51,670 bases of DNA from Lachnospiraceae bacterium UBA1818 (lineage in GTDB: Bacteria; Bacillota; Clostridia; Lachnospirales; Lachnospiraceae): contig CAJFQZ010000019.1 of NCBI GenBank assembly GCA_904419285.1, positions 1 to 51,670 of the forward strand, read 5' to 3'. The notes below the pieces were generated by a model. It worked only from the letters and a program-made list of their open reading frames with translations. It made no database searches and was not told the origin of the DNA. Below are positions 1-6,799 of this stretch, one piece after another; positions within the stretch are counted from its first letter, which is position 1; each line of letters begins with the position of its first letter. Position numbers and translations under genes: made by a program.

Positions 1-1
1 C

Positions 2-52
2 CGGGAACAGGAAGTGGAAATCTTCTACCGCTTTATCGGCAAAATCGAATGA
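2..52 (+). CDS. C-terminal tail of a probable serine recombinase (5' part outside window)
   Basis: Reading from base 2 gives a 16-residue open tail (REQEVEIFYRFIGKIE) before a TGA stop at 50-52. The pattern of charged residues, then I-F-Y-R-F-I-G-K-I-E, resembles the extreme C-terminus of large serine recombinases with a DUF4368-type domain, as carried by Tn4451-like and other integrative elements of Clostridia. The tail is too short to prove the family. The location supports it: a regulator gene truncated at its 5' end begins about 37 bases further on, as expected if the integrase gene sits at the end of an inserted element. It could equally be the end of an unrelated protein. Confidence 0.4.
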   Translation, partial: REQEVEIFYRFIGKIE

Positions 53-89
53 CACATCTTGAGATACCCAACAATATCTTTAACTAAGG
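53..89. other. Probable right-end junction (attachment site) of an integrated element
   Basis: This lies between the recombinase-like stop and the first base from which XRE-regulator similarity is continuous. The regulator frame reads E-T-G-R-C-M-P-D-L-S from base 90, the usual sequence after the conserved Trp of an HTH_3 domain, but an in-frame stop lies at 81-83. The original Trp codon (TGG) would cover 87-89, which here reads AGG, so the crossover is probably at 87-90. The exact core and the left end cannot be seen. Confidence 0.4.
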
Positions 90-503
90 GAAACGGGAAG
101 ATGCATGCCGGATCTGTCGCTGATCCAGCCGCTGAGCTGCAGCCTTAAGGTCGGAGTGAACGATCTGCTGAGCGGTGAGATCATACCGGAGAAGCAGTAC
201 AGGCGCAAGAGCGAGGAAAATATTATCAGCATGGCGGAGCTAAAGTATCAGCTGAATTATATGAAAAGTTTCCGCTGCGGATTCTGGGGATTTTACGTGC
301 TTGCTCTTTCCCTTCTCATTTACTGTATTGTGAAAGATCAGGAATCTTCAGGCATTCTTGCACTGATCCTGGCGTACAGTACGTTTACTTTCTATCACAG
401 GTGCCGGACGATAAAAAGGGACTTTGTATCAGTGCTGATCACTGTATTCGGGGCGGCAGGAACGTTTCTGAGTTTTGTTGCTTTTATTGGCAGAACGTGG
501 TAA
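90..503 (+). pseudogene. XRE-family membrane regulator, 5'-truncated (HTH half lost)
   Basis: The frame keeps the end of an XRE/HTH_3 domain (M-P-D-L-S-L-I-Q-P-L-S, then V-N-D-L-L-S-G-E), followed by the linker and a two- or three-helix membrane segment usual in Clostridial XRE regulators such as those at 19647 and 20536 in this window. Recognition helices are absent; similarity begins at base 90 and there is a stop at 81-83. An ATG at 105 with a GGGAAG upstream could express a 132-residue remnant without DNA-binding capacity. Insertion of the element ending at base 52 is the simplest explanation. The remnant is probably non-functional unless the element supplies a new HTH part. Confidence 0.6.
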
Positions 504-533
504 CATAATGCAGGACAATTGAATAAAGGTTTT

Positions 534-561
534 CCCGGGCGGGGAGCGCCGTCCGGGTTTT
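534..561 (+). terminator. Rho-independent terminator after the truncated regulator
   Basis: A 9-bp GC-rich stem (CCCGGGCGG at 534-542 with CCGTCCGGG at 549-557, one G-T pair) and a 6-base loop is followed by TTTT. It ends transcription from the regulator remnant and isolates the thiW leader. Confidence 0.7.
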
Positions 562-563
562 AA

Positions 564-745
564 CTGTACACCAGAGCAGATGCTTCTGCCGCGGCGGGGC
601 TGCCGGCCGTGCGCGGAAGCTTGTTTAAGTACGAAAACATCATGCGAGGGAATCCGTGTTCCGGAGTGAGAGGATGCCAGTGAGCATCGACCGTCAGTGC
701 AGCCGGGCTGTTTTAGTTGACTTGACGGCGGGTGCACGTGTACAG
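564..745 (+). promoter_or_regulatory. Structured 5' leader of thiW, family not recognised
   Basis: A perfect 8-bp closing pair (CTGTACAC at 564-571 with GTGTACAG at 738-745) encloses several local hairpins: CAGAGC/GCTTCTG near 572-590, CCGCG/CGCGG around 591-618, TCCG/CCGGA near 650-665, GATGC/GCATC (673-677, 684-688) and CCGTCA/TGACGG (691-696, 723-728) with CAGC/GCTG inside. The 3' strand of the closing stem overlaps the first bases of the thiW ribosome binding site (AGGAGGT at 744-750), so folding could affect translation. It lacks the conserved boxes of TPP, cobalamin, FMN, lysine or SAM-I riboswitches as I know them. A small inverted-repeat element is the alternative reading. Confidence 0.45.
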
Positions 746-756
746 GAGGTTGAACT

Positions 757-1281
757 ATGAAGAATGTCAACGTGAAAAAACTTGCCCTTGCGGGTATCCT
801 GGTAGCAGTGGGAATCGTCTGTTCCCCGTTATCGATCCCGGTGGGAGCGTCAAAGTGTGCTCCGGTCCAGCATTTTATCAACATACTTGGTGGAGTATTC
901 CTGGGACCGGGATATGCAGTCGGCATGGCATTTGTGACGAGCCTTCTCAGAAATCTGATGGGAACAGGAACACTTCTCGCGTTTCCGGGATCCATGTGCG
1001 GAGCTTTTTTGTGCGGAATGTTGTATAAGTATGGGAAGCATCTGCCGCTGGCTTATCTGGGAGAACTCTTTGGCACATCTGTGATCGGCGGTCTGTTAAG
1101 TTATCCGATCGCTACGCTCATTATGGGAAGCGAGAGCGCAGTGTTCGGCTTTGTACTTCCGTTTTTTGTATCGAGCTGCGGCGGAACGATCATAGCGGCT
1201 GTACTTGTTACCGCGATGAAGAAGATGAAAGTATTCGACATCTATCTCGGTAATCTGGATACGGATATGCGGGAAGCATAA
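757..1281 (+). CDS. thiW: ThiW, thiazole-specific ECF transporter substrate-binding (S) component
   Basis: This 174-residue, very hydrophobic protein has about five to six membrane helices. It shows the ThiW signature region P-V-Q-H-F-I-N-I-L-G-G-V and the S-L-L-R-N-L-M-G-T-G-T-L-L-A-F-P-G-S motif near residues 63-80. ThiW proteins are the S component of an energy-coupling-factor importer for hydroxyethylthiazole; the shared EcfAAT module is not in the window. The start at 757 has AGGAGGT seven bases upstream. The gene sits just before the TPP-riboswitch-controlled thiM operon, matching salvage of the thiazole by ThiM. It follows a structured leader that is not a TPP aptamer. Confidence 0.9.
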   Translation: MKNVNVKKLALAGILVAVGIVCSPLSIPVGASKCAPVQHFINILGGVFLGPGYAVGMAFVTSLLRNLMGTGTLLAFPGSMCGAFLCGMLYKYGKHLPLAYLGELFGTSVIGGLLSYPIATLIMGSESAVFGFVLPFFVSSCGGTIIAAVLVTAMKKMKVFDIYLGNLDTDMREA

Positions 1282-1321
1282 GAGTGAGTTAAGATACGGA
1301 CAGGAAAGAAATTGAAGAATG

Positions 1322-1414
1322 TAGACAGGGGGAGCTTGCGCGTGAAGCAGGCTGAGAGTAAGCTGTGTGCTTAGACCCATGACCTGATTTGGGTAATGCC
1401 AACGTAGGGAGAAG
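1322..1414 (+). promoter_or_regulatory. TPP (THI-box) riboswitch
   Basis: Conserved THI-box segments occur in order: GGGGGAGC, GCTGAGA at 1351-1357, GACCC near 1374-1378, GACCTGATTTGGGTAATGCC at 1381-1400 and AACGTAGGGA just after. The aptamer is followed by a terminator hairpin and then thiM, so TPP binding should cause premature termination and shut down the salvage genes. The placement between thiW and thiM is notable, because thiW itself is outside its direct reach. Confidence 0.96.
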
Positions 1415-1440
1415 AGGATCATATGCGATCTGTGATATGC

Positions 1441-1477
1441 GCTGGCGTGCCCGAAGAAGGTGCCCGGCTTTTTTATT
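1441..1477 (+). terminator. Terminator (expression platform) of the TPP riboswitch
   Basis: GCTGG-C-GTGCC (1441-1451) pairs with GGTGC-CCGGC (1459-1468), with wobble pairs and one bulge, and is followed by six T residues. It lies 27 bases after the aptamer, as expected for a transcription-terminating switch. Confidence 0.7.
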
Positions 1478-1624
1478 TCATAAGAAAATATTCTATATGA
1501 GAATCCTGGGGAACGTACTCATAGAATAAAAAGCCACGGGCAGGAGGCGCATGCCGCAGTCAGTCGTCTTACAGTACTGCGACAGGGCTTCTCCTTTTTA
1601 TAAAAAATAAGGAGCTGGTGTGCC
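1478..1624 (+). other. thiM leader with two further hairpins
   Basis: A first hairpin pairs TATTCTATatGAG (1489-1501) with CTCATAGAATA (1518-1528). A second, imperfect one runs from AAAGCC (1530-1535) to GGGCTTCTCC and a T run (1585-1599) and looks like another attenuator. The thiM ribosome binding site AAGGAG follows at 1609-1614. There is no coding signal. Confidence 0.4.
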
Positions 1625-2446
1625 ATGATGAGAGAATGTCTTGAAAATGTAAGAAATACTGTACCTCTGGTACATAATATAACAAACTATGTAACGGTCA
1701 ATGATGTGGCGAATGTGCTGCTTGCCTGCGGCGGAAGTCCGATCATGTCAGATGAGGCAGAAGATGTGGAGGATATTACATCTGTGTGTGGCGGGCTGAA
1801 TATTAATATCGGAACGCTGCATAAGACAAGCATTGAGGGAATGTTCCGGGCGGGACGGAAGGCGAACGAGCTGGGACATCCGATCCTTCTCGATCCGGTC
1901 GGGGCGGGAGCAAGCGCTCTGCGCACGAATACTGCTCTGGATCTGATGCGTGGGCTGAAGCTTGCCGCAATCCGGGGAAATATTTCTGAGATCAAGACGC
2001 TTGCCCTCGGAAGCGGGACGACGAAGGGCGTGGACGCGGATGTGGCTGACGCAGTGACAGAGGAGACCCTTGATGACGCTGTGGCGTTTGTGAAAGGCTT
2101 TGCGGAAAGCGCCGGCTGCATTATTGCAGTCACTGGAGCCATCGATCTGGTATCCGACGGAAGAAAGTGCTATGTTATAAGAAACGGGCGCCCGGAGATG
2201 GGCAAGATCACGGGAACGGGCTGCCAGCTGTCAGGGATCATGACGGCATATCTGACTGCAAACCCGGACCATCCGCTGGAGGCGGCTGCAGCTGCGGTAT
2301 GTGTGATGGGACTGGCCGGTGAGATCGGCTGGAGCCGGATGCAGGAAGGGGATGGCAATGCAGCCTACAGAAATCGGATCATAGATGCCATTTACAATAT
2401 GACAGGCGAAGATTTAGAGAAAGGAGCAATCTATGAATTGCGATAG
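1625..2446 (+). CDS. thiM: Hydroxyethylthiazole kinase ThiM
   Basis: The 273-residue protein has the normal family length. ThiM phosphorylates 4-methyl-5-(2-hydroxyethyl)thiazole with ATP for thiamine salvage. Visible family features are the N-terminal H-N-I-T-N-Y-V segment, S-P-I-M-S near residue 38, G-A-G-A-S in the substrate region, R-G-N-I-S-E, and the C-terminal anion-hole motif G-T-G-C-Q-L-S-G of the ribokinase fold. AAGGAG lies ten bases before the ATG at 1625; a second ATG at 1628 is possible. It overlaps thiE by 14 bases, indicating translational coupling, and lies under the upstream TPP riboswitch. Confidence 0.95.
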   Translation: MMRECLENVRNTVPLVHNITNYVTVNDVANVLLACGGSPIMSDEAEDVEDITSVCGGLNINIGTLHKTSIEGMFRAGRKANELGHPILLDPVGAGASALRTNTALDLMRGLKLAAIRGNISEIKTLALGSGTTKGVDADVADAVTEETLDDAVAFVKGFAESAGCIIAVTGAIDLVSDGRKCYVIRNGRPEMGKITGTGCQLSGIMTAYLTANPDHPLEAAAAAVCVMGLAGEIGWSRMQEGDGNAAYRNRIIDAIYNMTGEDLEKGAIYELR

Positions 2447-3071
2447 AAAAGATTTAGTTCTATACGCTGTGACGGACCGCAGCTGGCTGGGTGATAAAAC
2501 ACTGTACAGCCAGGTGGAGAGCGCGCTGAGGGGAGGAGCTACTTTTGTCCAGCTCCGGGAGAAAGAGCTGGACGACGCAGATTTCCTTGAAGAGGCGAAG
2601 GAAATTCAGAAGCTCTGCAGAGAATATAAAGTTCCATTTGTGATCAATGACAATGTGGAGATTGCCGCTGAAATCGGTGCTGACGGTGTCCACGTGGGAC
2701 AGAGCGATATGGAAGCAGGAGACGTCCGCAGAAAGCTGGGTCCGGAGAAGATTATCGGTGTGTCTGCCCAGACGGTGGAACAGGCGCTCAGAGCTCAGGA
2801 GCAGGGCGCTGACTACCTCGGAGTAGGCGCTGTGTTCCCAACCGGATCGAAGGCCGACGCTGTAGAAGTGAGCCGTGAGACGCTGAAGGAGATCTGCAGG
2901 GCTGTGGACATTCCTGTTATTGCCATCGGCGGGATCAGCAGGGAGAATGTAATGGAGCTCAGAGGCAGCGGGATCTGCGGAATTGCCGTGATCAGCGCGA
3001 TCTTTGCACAGAAGGATATCGAGGCGGCAGCAGGAGAACTGAAAAAGCGGGTGGAAGAGATGCTGGCTTAG
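2433..3071 (+). CDS. thiE: Thiamine phosphate synthase ThiE
   Basis: This 212-residue TIM-barrel enzyme joins HMP-pyrophosphate and thiazole phosphate to give thiamine monophosphate and PPi. Expected motifs are present: Q-L-R-E-K near residue 40, N-D-N-V, G-V-H-V-G-Q-S-D near 90, G-V-S-A-Q-T, G-V-G-A-V-F-P-T-G-S-K near 130 and the phosphate-binding A-I-G-G-I. The ATG lies inside the thiM 3' end, preceded by AAAGGAG at about 2420. With thiM and thiD it forms a complete salvage route from thiazole and pyrimidine to TMP. Confidence 0.95.
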   Translation: MNCDRKDLVLYAVTDRSWLGDKTLYSQVESALRGGATFVQLREKELDDADFLEEAKEIQKLCREYKVPFVINDNVEIAAEIGADGVHVGQSDMEAGDVRRKLGPEKIIGVSAQTVEQALRAQEQGADYLGVGAVFPTGSKADAVEVSRETLKEICRAVDIPVIAIGGISRENVMELRGSGICGIAVISAIFAQKDIEAAAGELKKRVEEMLA

Positions 3072-3117
3072 CGCGGCTGAAGTCAGGGACGCCCGGATAT
3101 GTAAAGGGTGATGATCT

Positions 3118-3795
3118 ATGATCAAAGGTGTTATTTTTGACGTGGACGGAGTTCTGTTAAACTCCATGCCGGTTTGGGAGAACCTGGGGGAACTGTATCT
3201 GAACAGCCTTGGGCTGGAGGCGGAAAAGGATCTGGGAGAGATCCTGTTTGCAATGAGTCTTGAGGAGGGTGCAGAATACCTGATCACACAGTACGGGATC
3301 GATAAGAGTGTTGAGGAGGTTGTAAGCGGACTGAACCGGGAAGTGCGGGACTTCTATGCGGAGAAAGTCCCTCTGAAAGAAGGAGTGCGCCAGTACCTGA
3401 GCGAGTTCAGAGAACGGGGGATACCAATGGTGATCGCTACATCGGGCGACAGAAAGAATACCGAGGCGGCTCTCAGAAGACTGAAAGTGCTTTCTTATTT
3501 TCAGGGAATCTACACCTGTTCAGAGATCGGGATCGGCAAGGATCAGCCGGATATCTATTTTGCCGCGGCGCTCCAGCTTGATACTGAGCCGGGAGAGACC
3601 TGGGTGTTTGAGGATGCGTTTCATGCTCTGAGGACAGCGCATAACGCGGGATTTAAGACTGCTGCAGTATATGACAAGTCAAATGACAGGAATCTGGCGC
3701 AGATCTGGAATACAGCGGATATCTATCTGCCGGAGTTCAAGGATTTCAACATATTCTGGAAGCGGGCGTCGCAGACGGAACAGAAGAAAGGATGA
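3118..3795 (+). CDS. HAD-superfamily phosphatase in the thiamine operon
   Basis: This 225-residue HAD hydrolase of the beta-phosphoglucomutase/phosphatase type carries F-D-V-D-G-V with the two catalytic Asp residues near 8-10, a helical cap domain at about 15-85, A-T-S-G-D in motif II, and a late V-F-E-D-A-F motif IV. It has no signal peptide. AAGGGTGATG precedes the start at 3118. Lying between thiE and thiD, and ending four bases inside a possible upstream thiD start, it may dephosphorylate a thiamine intermediate such as TMP or HMP-P. That role is inferred from position only; general sugar-phosphate phosphatase activity is the alternative. Confidence 0.75.
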   Translation: MIKGVIFDVDGVLLNSMPVWENLGELYLNSLGLEAEKDLGEILFAMSLEEGAEYLITQYGIDKSVEEVVSGLNREVRDFYAEKVPLKEGVRQYLSEFRERGIPMVIATSGDRKNTEAALRRLKVLSYFQGIYTCSEIGIGKDQPDIYFAAALQLDTEPGETWVFEDAFHALRTAHNAGFKTAAVYDKSNDRNLAQIWNTADIYLPEFKDFNIFWKRASQTEQKKG

Positions 3796-3803
3796 GAGGA
3801 CAG

Positions 3804-4613
3804 ATGAAGACAGCACTTACGATCGCAGGGAGCGACTCCAGCGGAGGAGCAGGGATCCAGGCGGACATTAAGACGATGACGGCAAACGGTGTGTTTGCCA
3901 TGAGCGTGGTCACTGCGCTCACTGCACAGAATACAACCGGGGTGACGGGGATCATGGAGGTGACTCCGGAGTTCCTGAAGGAACAGCTTGACTGCGTGTT
4001 TACGGATATCCGTCCGGATGCAGTGAAGATTGGGATGGTGTCGTCTTCAGGTCTGATCGAAGCGATTGCTGAGAAACTGAAAGAATATCATGCAAACAAT
4101 ATTGTTGTCGACCCTGTCATGGTGGCGACCAGCGGATCAAAACTGATCAGCGACGATGCAGTCGATACGCTGAAAGAGAAGCTGCTCCCTCTGGCAGATG
4201 TACTGACGCCAAATATCCCGGAGGCGGAAGTGCTCTCGGGAATGTCGGTGAAGACAGAGGAAGATATGGTCAGAGCGGCGGAGAAGATCAGCGCTGCTTA
4301 CAGCTGCGCCGTGCTGGTCAAGGGCGGACATCAGATCAATGACGCCAATGATCTTCTCTACAGAGAGGGCGGCGGAAGATGGTTTTACGGAAAGCGGATC
4401 GACAACCCGAACACCCACGGTACCGGGTGCACGCTCTCCAGCGCTATCGCGTCCAATCTTGCGAAAGGGTTTTCTCTGGATGAATCCGTGGAGCGGGCAA
4501 AGAGATACATTTCCGGCGCGCTGGGAGCCATGCTCGATCTCGGAAAGGGCAGCGGCCCCATGAATCATGCTTTCGATATAAAAGGAGAATTTATTCAAAT
4601 TTGTGAGGATTGA
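3804..4613 (+). CDS. thiD: HMP/HMP-phosphate kinase ThiD
   Basis: A ribokinase-fold kinase that phosphorylates hydroxymethylpyrimidine twice to HMP-PP. It begins M-K-T-A-L-T-I-A-G-S-D-S-S-G-G-A-G-I, the standard ThiD start, and has V-D-P-V-M-V-A-T-S-G, L-T-P-N-I-P-E-A, V-K-G-G-H and N-T-H-G-T-G-C-T-L-S-S-A near the C-terminus with the catalytic region. A start at 3792 would give a 4-base ATGA overlap with the HAD gene, but the family's N-terminus and an AAGGA eleven bases upstream favour 3804. The last 23 bases overlap the convergent AraC gene. Confidence 0.94.
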   Translation: MKTALTIAGSDSSGGAGIQADIKTMTANGVFAMSVVTALTAQNTTGVTGIMEVTPEFLKEQLDCVFTDIRPDAVKIGMVSSSGLIEAIAEKLKEYHANNIVVDPVMVATSGSKLISDDAVDTLKEKLLPLADVLTPNIPEAEVLSGMSVKTEEDMVRAAEKISAAYSCAVLVKGGHQINDANDLLYREGGGRWFYGKRIDNPNTHGTGCTLSSAIASNLAKGFSLDESVERAKRYISGALGAMLDLGKGSGPMNHAFDIKGEFIQICED

Positions 4614-5508
4614 TCCCTTCTTTCGGCATGGCTTCGATGAACTGCTTCGGAGTCATGCCGTATTTTTTCTTGAATTCCCGATAAAAGTAAGAGAGATTCG
4701 GGAAGCCGGAGGAGAGCGAGGCGTCGAGGACCGGCGTTTCACCCTGGCTGAGAAGCTTTGCTGCTTTTTCAAGTCTTAGGTCTTTGATGTACTCCAGACA
4801 GGATATCCCCATATATTTTTTGAAAAAACGCATAAAATGGTACTCGCTGAAGAAACAGAGATTTGCAAGCTGAGCGATAGACAGTTCTTCTGCGTAATGT
4901 TCGCCGATATATTCCAGGACCAGCTTGAGCTTGTCCATGTGCTCGGTCTGGAGCTGCGGGCGTGAACTCTCTTCTTTGCCGTAGGGGAGCAGGACCGCGA
5001 TCGTCCGGAGCAGGAGAGACTTCAGGACCAGTTCATAGCCGGGAGCAGCGCCTTCGTATACGCTGTTTATGGAGTTGAAAATCTGCATCAGCTCGGAATA
5101 TGCCGGATGCTCCTTCCCGATATGGCAGGGGAGCAGCAGGCTCTGGGACGCAACTGGCGCCAGATACCGGACAGCGCAGATATCAGCAGAATTTGCCCCC
5201 AGAAAGTTCATATGAAATACATAGGTTTCCGATTCATATCGCGACTTCGGCGGAATCGTCAGGGAGTGAAGCGCGGCGGGAGGAACGAACAGAAAGTCGC
5301 CCTGTTCAGCCTCATAGGTCTCAAGCCGGATCTGATAGGTGCAGCTCCCTCTGGTGATCAAGGTCAGCTCTGCCTCGTCGTGCCAGTGCGGCGTCACAGC
5401 CGGATAGAGGTCTGACAGAGAGGTGATATATTTCTGGAAAGGAAACAGGTGGCCTCCGTGGCGGGTCTGTTCCTTCTGTTCCGGGGAGAGTGTGGTGCGG
5501 TTTGGCAT
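4591..5508 (-). CDS. AraC-family transcriptional regulator with cupin sensor domain
   Basis: About 305 residues. The N-terminal half (about 15-160) is a cupin-type ligand domain with H-W-H-D-E-A-E-L and a following beta pattern; the C-terminal 100 residues carry the two helix-turn-helices of AraC regulators, ending in G-F-P-N-L-S-Y-F-Y-R-E-F-K-K-K-Y-G. The ATG at 5508 is chosen because AAGGAG lies seven bases upstream; a longer TTG-initiated form would include the ribosome binding site in its coding region. It follows the MFS gene by 30 bases on the same strand and probably controls it; the sugar or metabolite sensed is unknown. Confidence 0.88.
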   Translation of the reverse strand: MPNRTTLSPEQKEQTRHGGHLFPFQKYITSLSDLYPAVTPHWHDEAELTLITRGSCTYQIRLETYEAEQGDFLFVPPAALHSLTIPPKSRYESETYVFHMNFLGANSADICAVRYLAPVASQSLLLPCHIGKEHPAYSELMQIFNSINSVYEGAAPGYELVLKSLLLRTIAVLLPYGKEESSRPQLQTEHMDKLKLVLEYIGEHYAEELSIAQLANLCFFSEYHFMRFFKKYMGISCLEYIKDLRLEKAAKLLSQGETPVLDASLSSGFPNLSYFYREFKKKYGMTPKQFIEAMPKEGINPHKFE

Positions 5509-5538
5509 AATGTGCTCCTTTCGCAAATAGTTTCCTGC

Positions 5539-6702
5539 TCAGTGTGCGGTTTTCCGTGTGAGAAGCTCATGCATGATGAACATGAGAATCAGGATCAGCA
5601 GCAGATAAAGCGGGAACAGCCCCACGGAAATATGGTTGGCTATGAGCCCGAAGATCGGCGGCATGATGCAGGTGCCGATGTAGGCGCTGGCCATCTGAAC
5701 GCCGATGACGGCCTGGGATTTATCTGCGCCAAAATGCGCCGGTGTGGAGTGGATGATGCATGGGTATACGGGAGCACATCCGAGTCCGATCAGGATCAGG
5801 CCTGCCAGTGAGAGGAAGGCGGGACCGGGCAGGAAAAGCGTAAGGATTCCCGCGGCAATGATTCCCTGACCGAGTCGGATCATCTGAACATCGTTCAGCT
5901 TCATGGTAAGGAAACCGCTCAAAGCGCGTCCGACGGTGATCCCGATGTAGAACAGTCCGGCAAAGCGCGCGGCTGTTTCTGCGGGAATGGACTTGAACAG
6001 TGTGAGATAGCTGCTGGCCCACAATCCTGAAGTCTGTTCCAGTGCACAGTAGCAGAAGAAGCACAGCATGATCTCCCTGGCGCCCGGAATTCGGATGATC
6101 TCGCCGAGAGACAATGCTTTTCCCTCTGCAGCAGAATCATTTCTTCCGCCGGCAGAACGTCCTTTCCACAGCGGGAGGCTGAAGACCAGGATGCCGGTGA
6201 GGATGATCTGAAGGACAGCAATATAAAGATATCCGGAGTTCCATTTCTGCCCGCTGCTCAGAGCGAAGCCCATGATGTAAGGCCCAGCTGTGGCTCCGAC
6301 GCCCCACATGCAGTGGAGCCAGCTCATATGGCGGCTTTTATAGTGCAGTGCAACGTAGTTGTTCAGCGATGCGTCCACACTGCCTGCACCCAGGCCGTAG
6401 GGTACAGCCCAGAGACAGAGGAGCCAGAAAGAATGTGTAAAAGAAAAGCCGAGCAGTGCGGCGGCAGTGATCCCCACGCTGACAGCGGTCACCTTCCCGG
6501 TGCCGAATCTGCGGGTCAGTCGGTCGCTCTGAAGGCTGGAGACAATGGTTCCCAGCGCAATGATCATGGAAATGATACCGGCATAGGAGACAGGAACACC
6601 GAATTCGGTGTACATTGTAGGCCATGCGGAACCCAGAAGGGCGTCAGGCAGGCCGAGGCTGATAAAAGCGAGGTAAATGATCGCCAGCAATAAGTGAAAC
6701 AT
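5539..6702 (-). CDS. Major facilitator superfamily transporter
   Basis: This 387-residue protein has roughly twelve membrane helices with a central cytoplasmic loop near residue 200. It carries an MFS-like loop between helices 2 and 3 (S-D-R-L-T-R-R-F-G-T-G), and the arrangement resembles FucP-like or YfkF-type carriers of Firmicutes. The substrate cannot be read from the sequence. AAGGAG lies seven bases before the ATG. The neighbouring AraC-cupin regulator points to a carbohydrate or small organic substrate. The upstream gap to the asnA terminator is only 28 bases, so expression may depend on read-through from asnA. Confidence 0.85.
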   Translation of the reverse strand: MFHLLLAIIYLAFISLGLPDALLGSAWPTMYTEFGVPVSYAGIISMIIALGTIVSSLQSDRLTRRFGTGKVTAVSVGITAAALLGFSFTHSFWLLCLWAVPYGLGAGSVDASLNNYVALHYKSRHMSWLHCMWGVGATAGPYIMGFALSSGQKWNSGYLYIAVLQIILTGILVFSLPLWKGRSAGGRNDSAAEGKALSLGEIIRIPGAREIMLCFFCYCALEQTSGLWASSYLTLFKSIPAETAARFAGLFYIGITVGRALSGFLTMKLNDVQMIRLGQGIIAAGILTLFLPGPAFLSLAGLILIGLGCAPVYPCIIHSTPAHFGADKSQAVIGVQMASAYIGTCIMPPIFGLIANHISVGLFPLYLLLILILMFIMHELLTRKTAH

Positions 6703-6730
6703 AATAATTTCTCCTTGGTATGATGATTAT

Positions 6731-6777
6731 AAAAAACAGAGCCTGCAGCTGCGGATCAGCAGTCACTGGCTCTGTTT
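6731..6777 (-). terminator. Terminator after asnA
   Basis: A 10-bp stem (AAACAGAGCC at 6734-6743 with GGCTCTGTTT at 6768-6777) reads, on the minus strand, into a run of T residues. It lies between asnA and the MFS gene on the same strand. Confidence 0.8.
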
Positions 6778-6799
6778 CATCCTTTATGGTGAGGAAGTC

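Noticed and set aside
564-745. Cobalamin or second TPP riboswitch before thiW
   Set aside because: GGGAATCCG near 647 recalls part of the B12 box, but the remaining conserved boxes (GCCACTG, GAAGCCAGG-like) and all THI-box segments are missing.
4591-5526. TTG start of the AraC regulator at 5526
   Set aside because: The AAGGAG that serves the ATG at 5508 would lie inside the coding sequence; the ATG is better.
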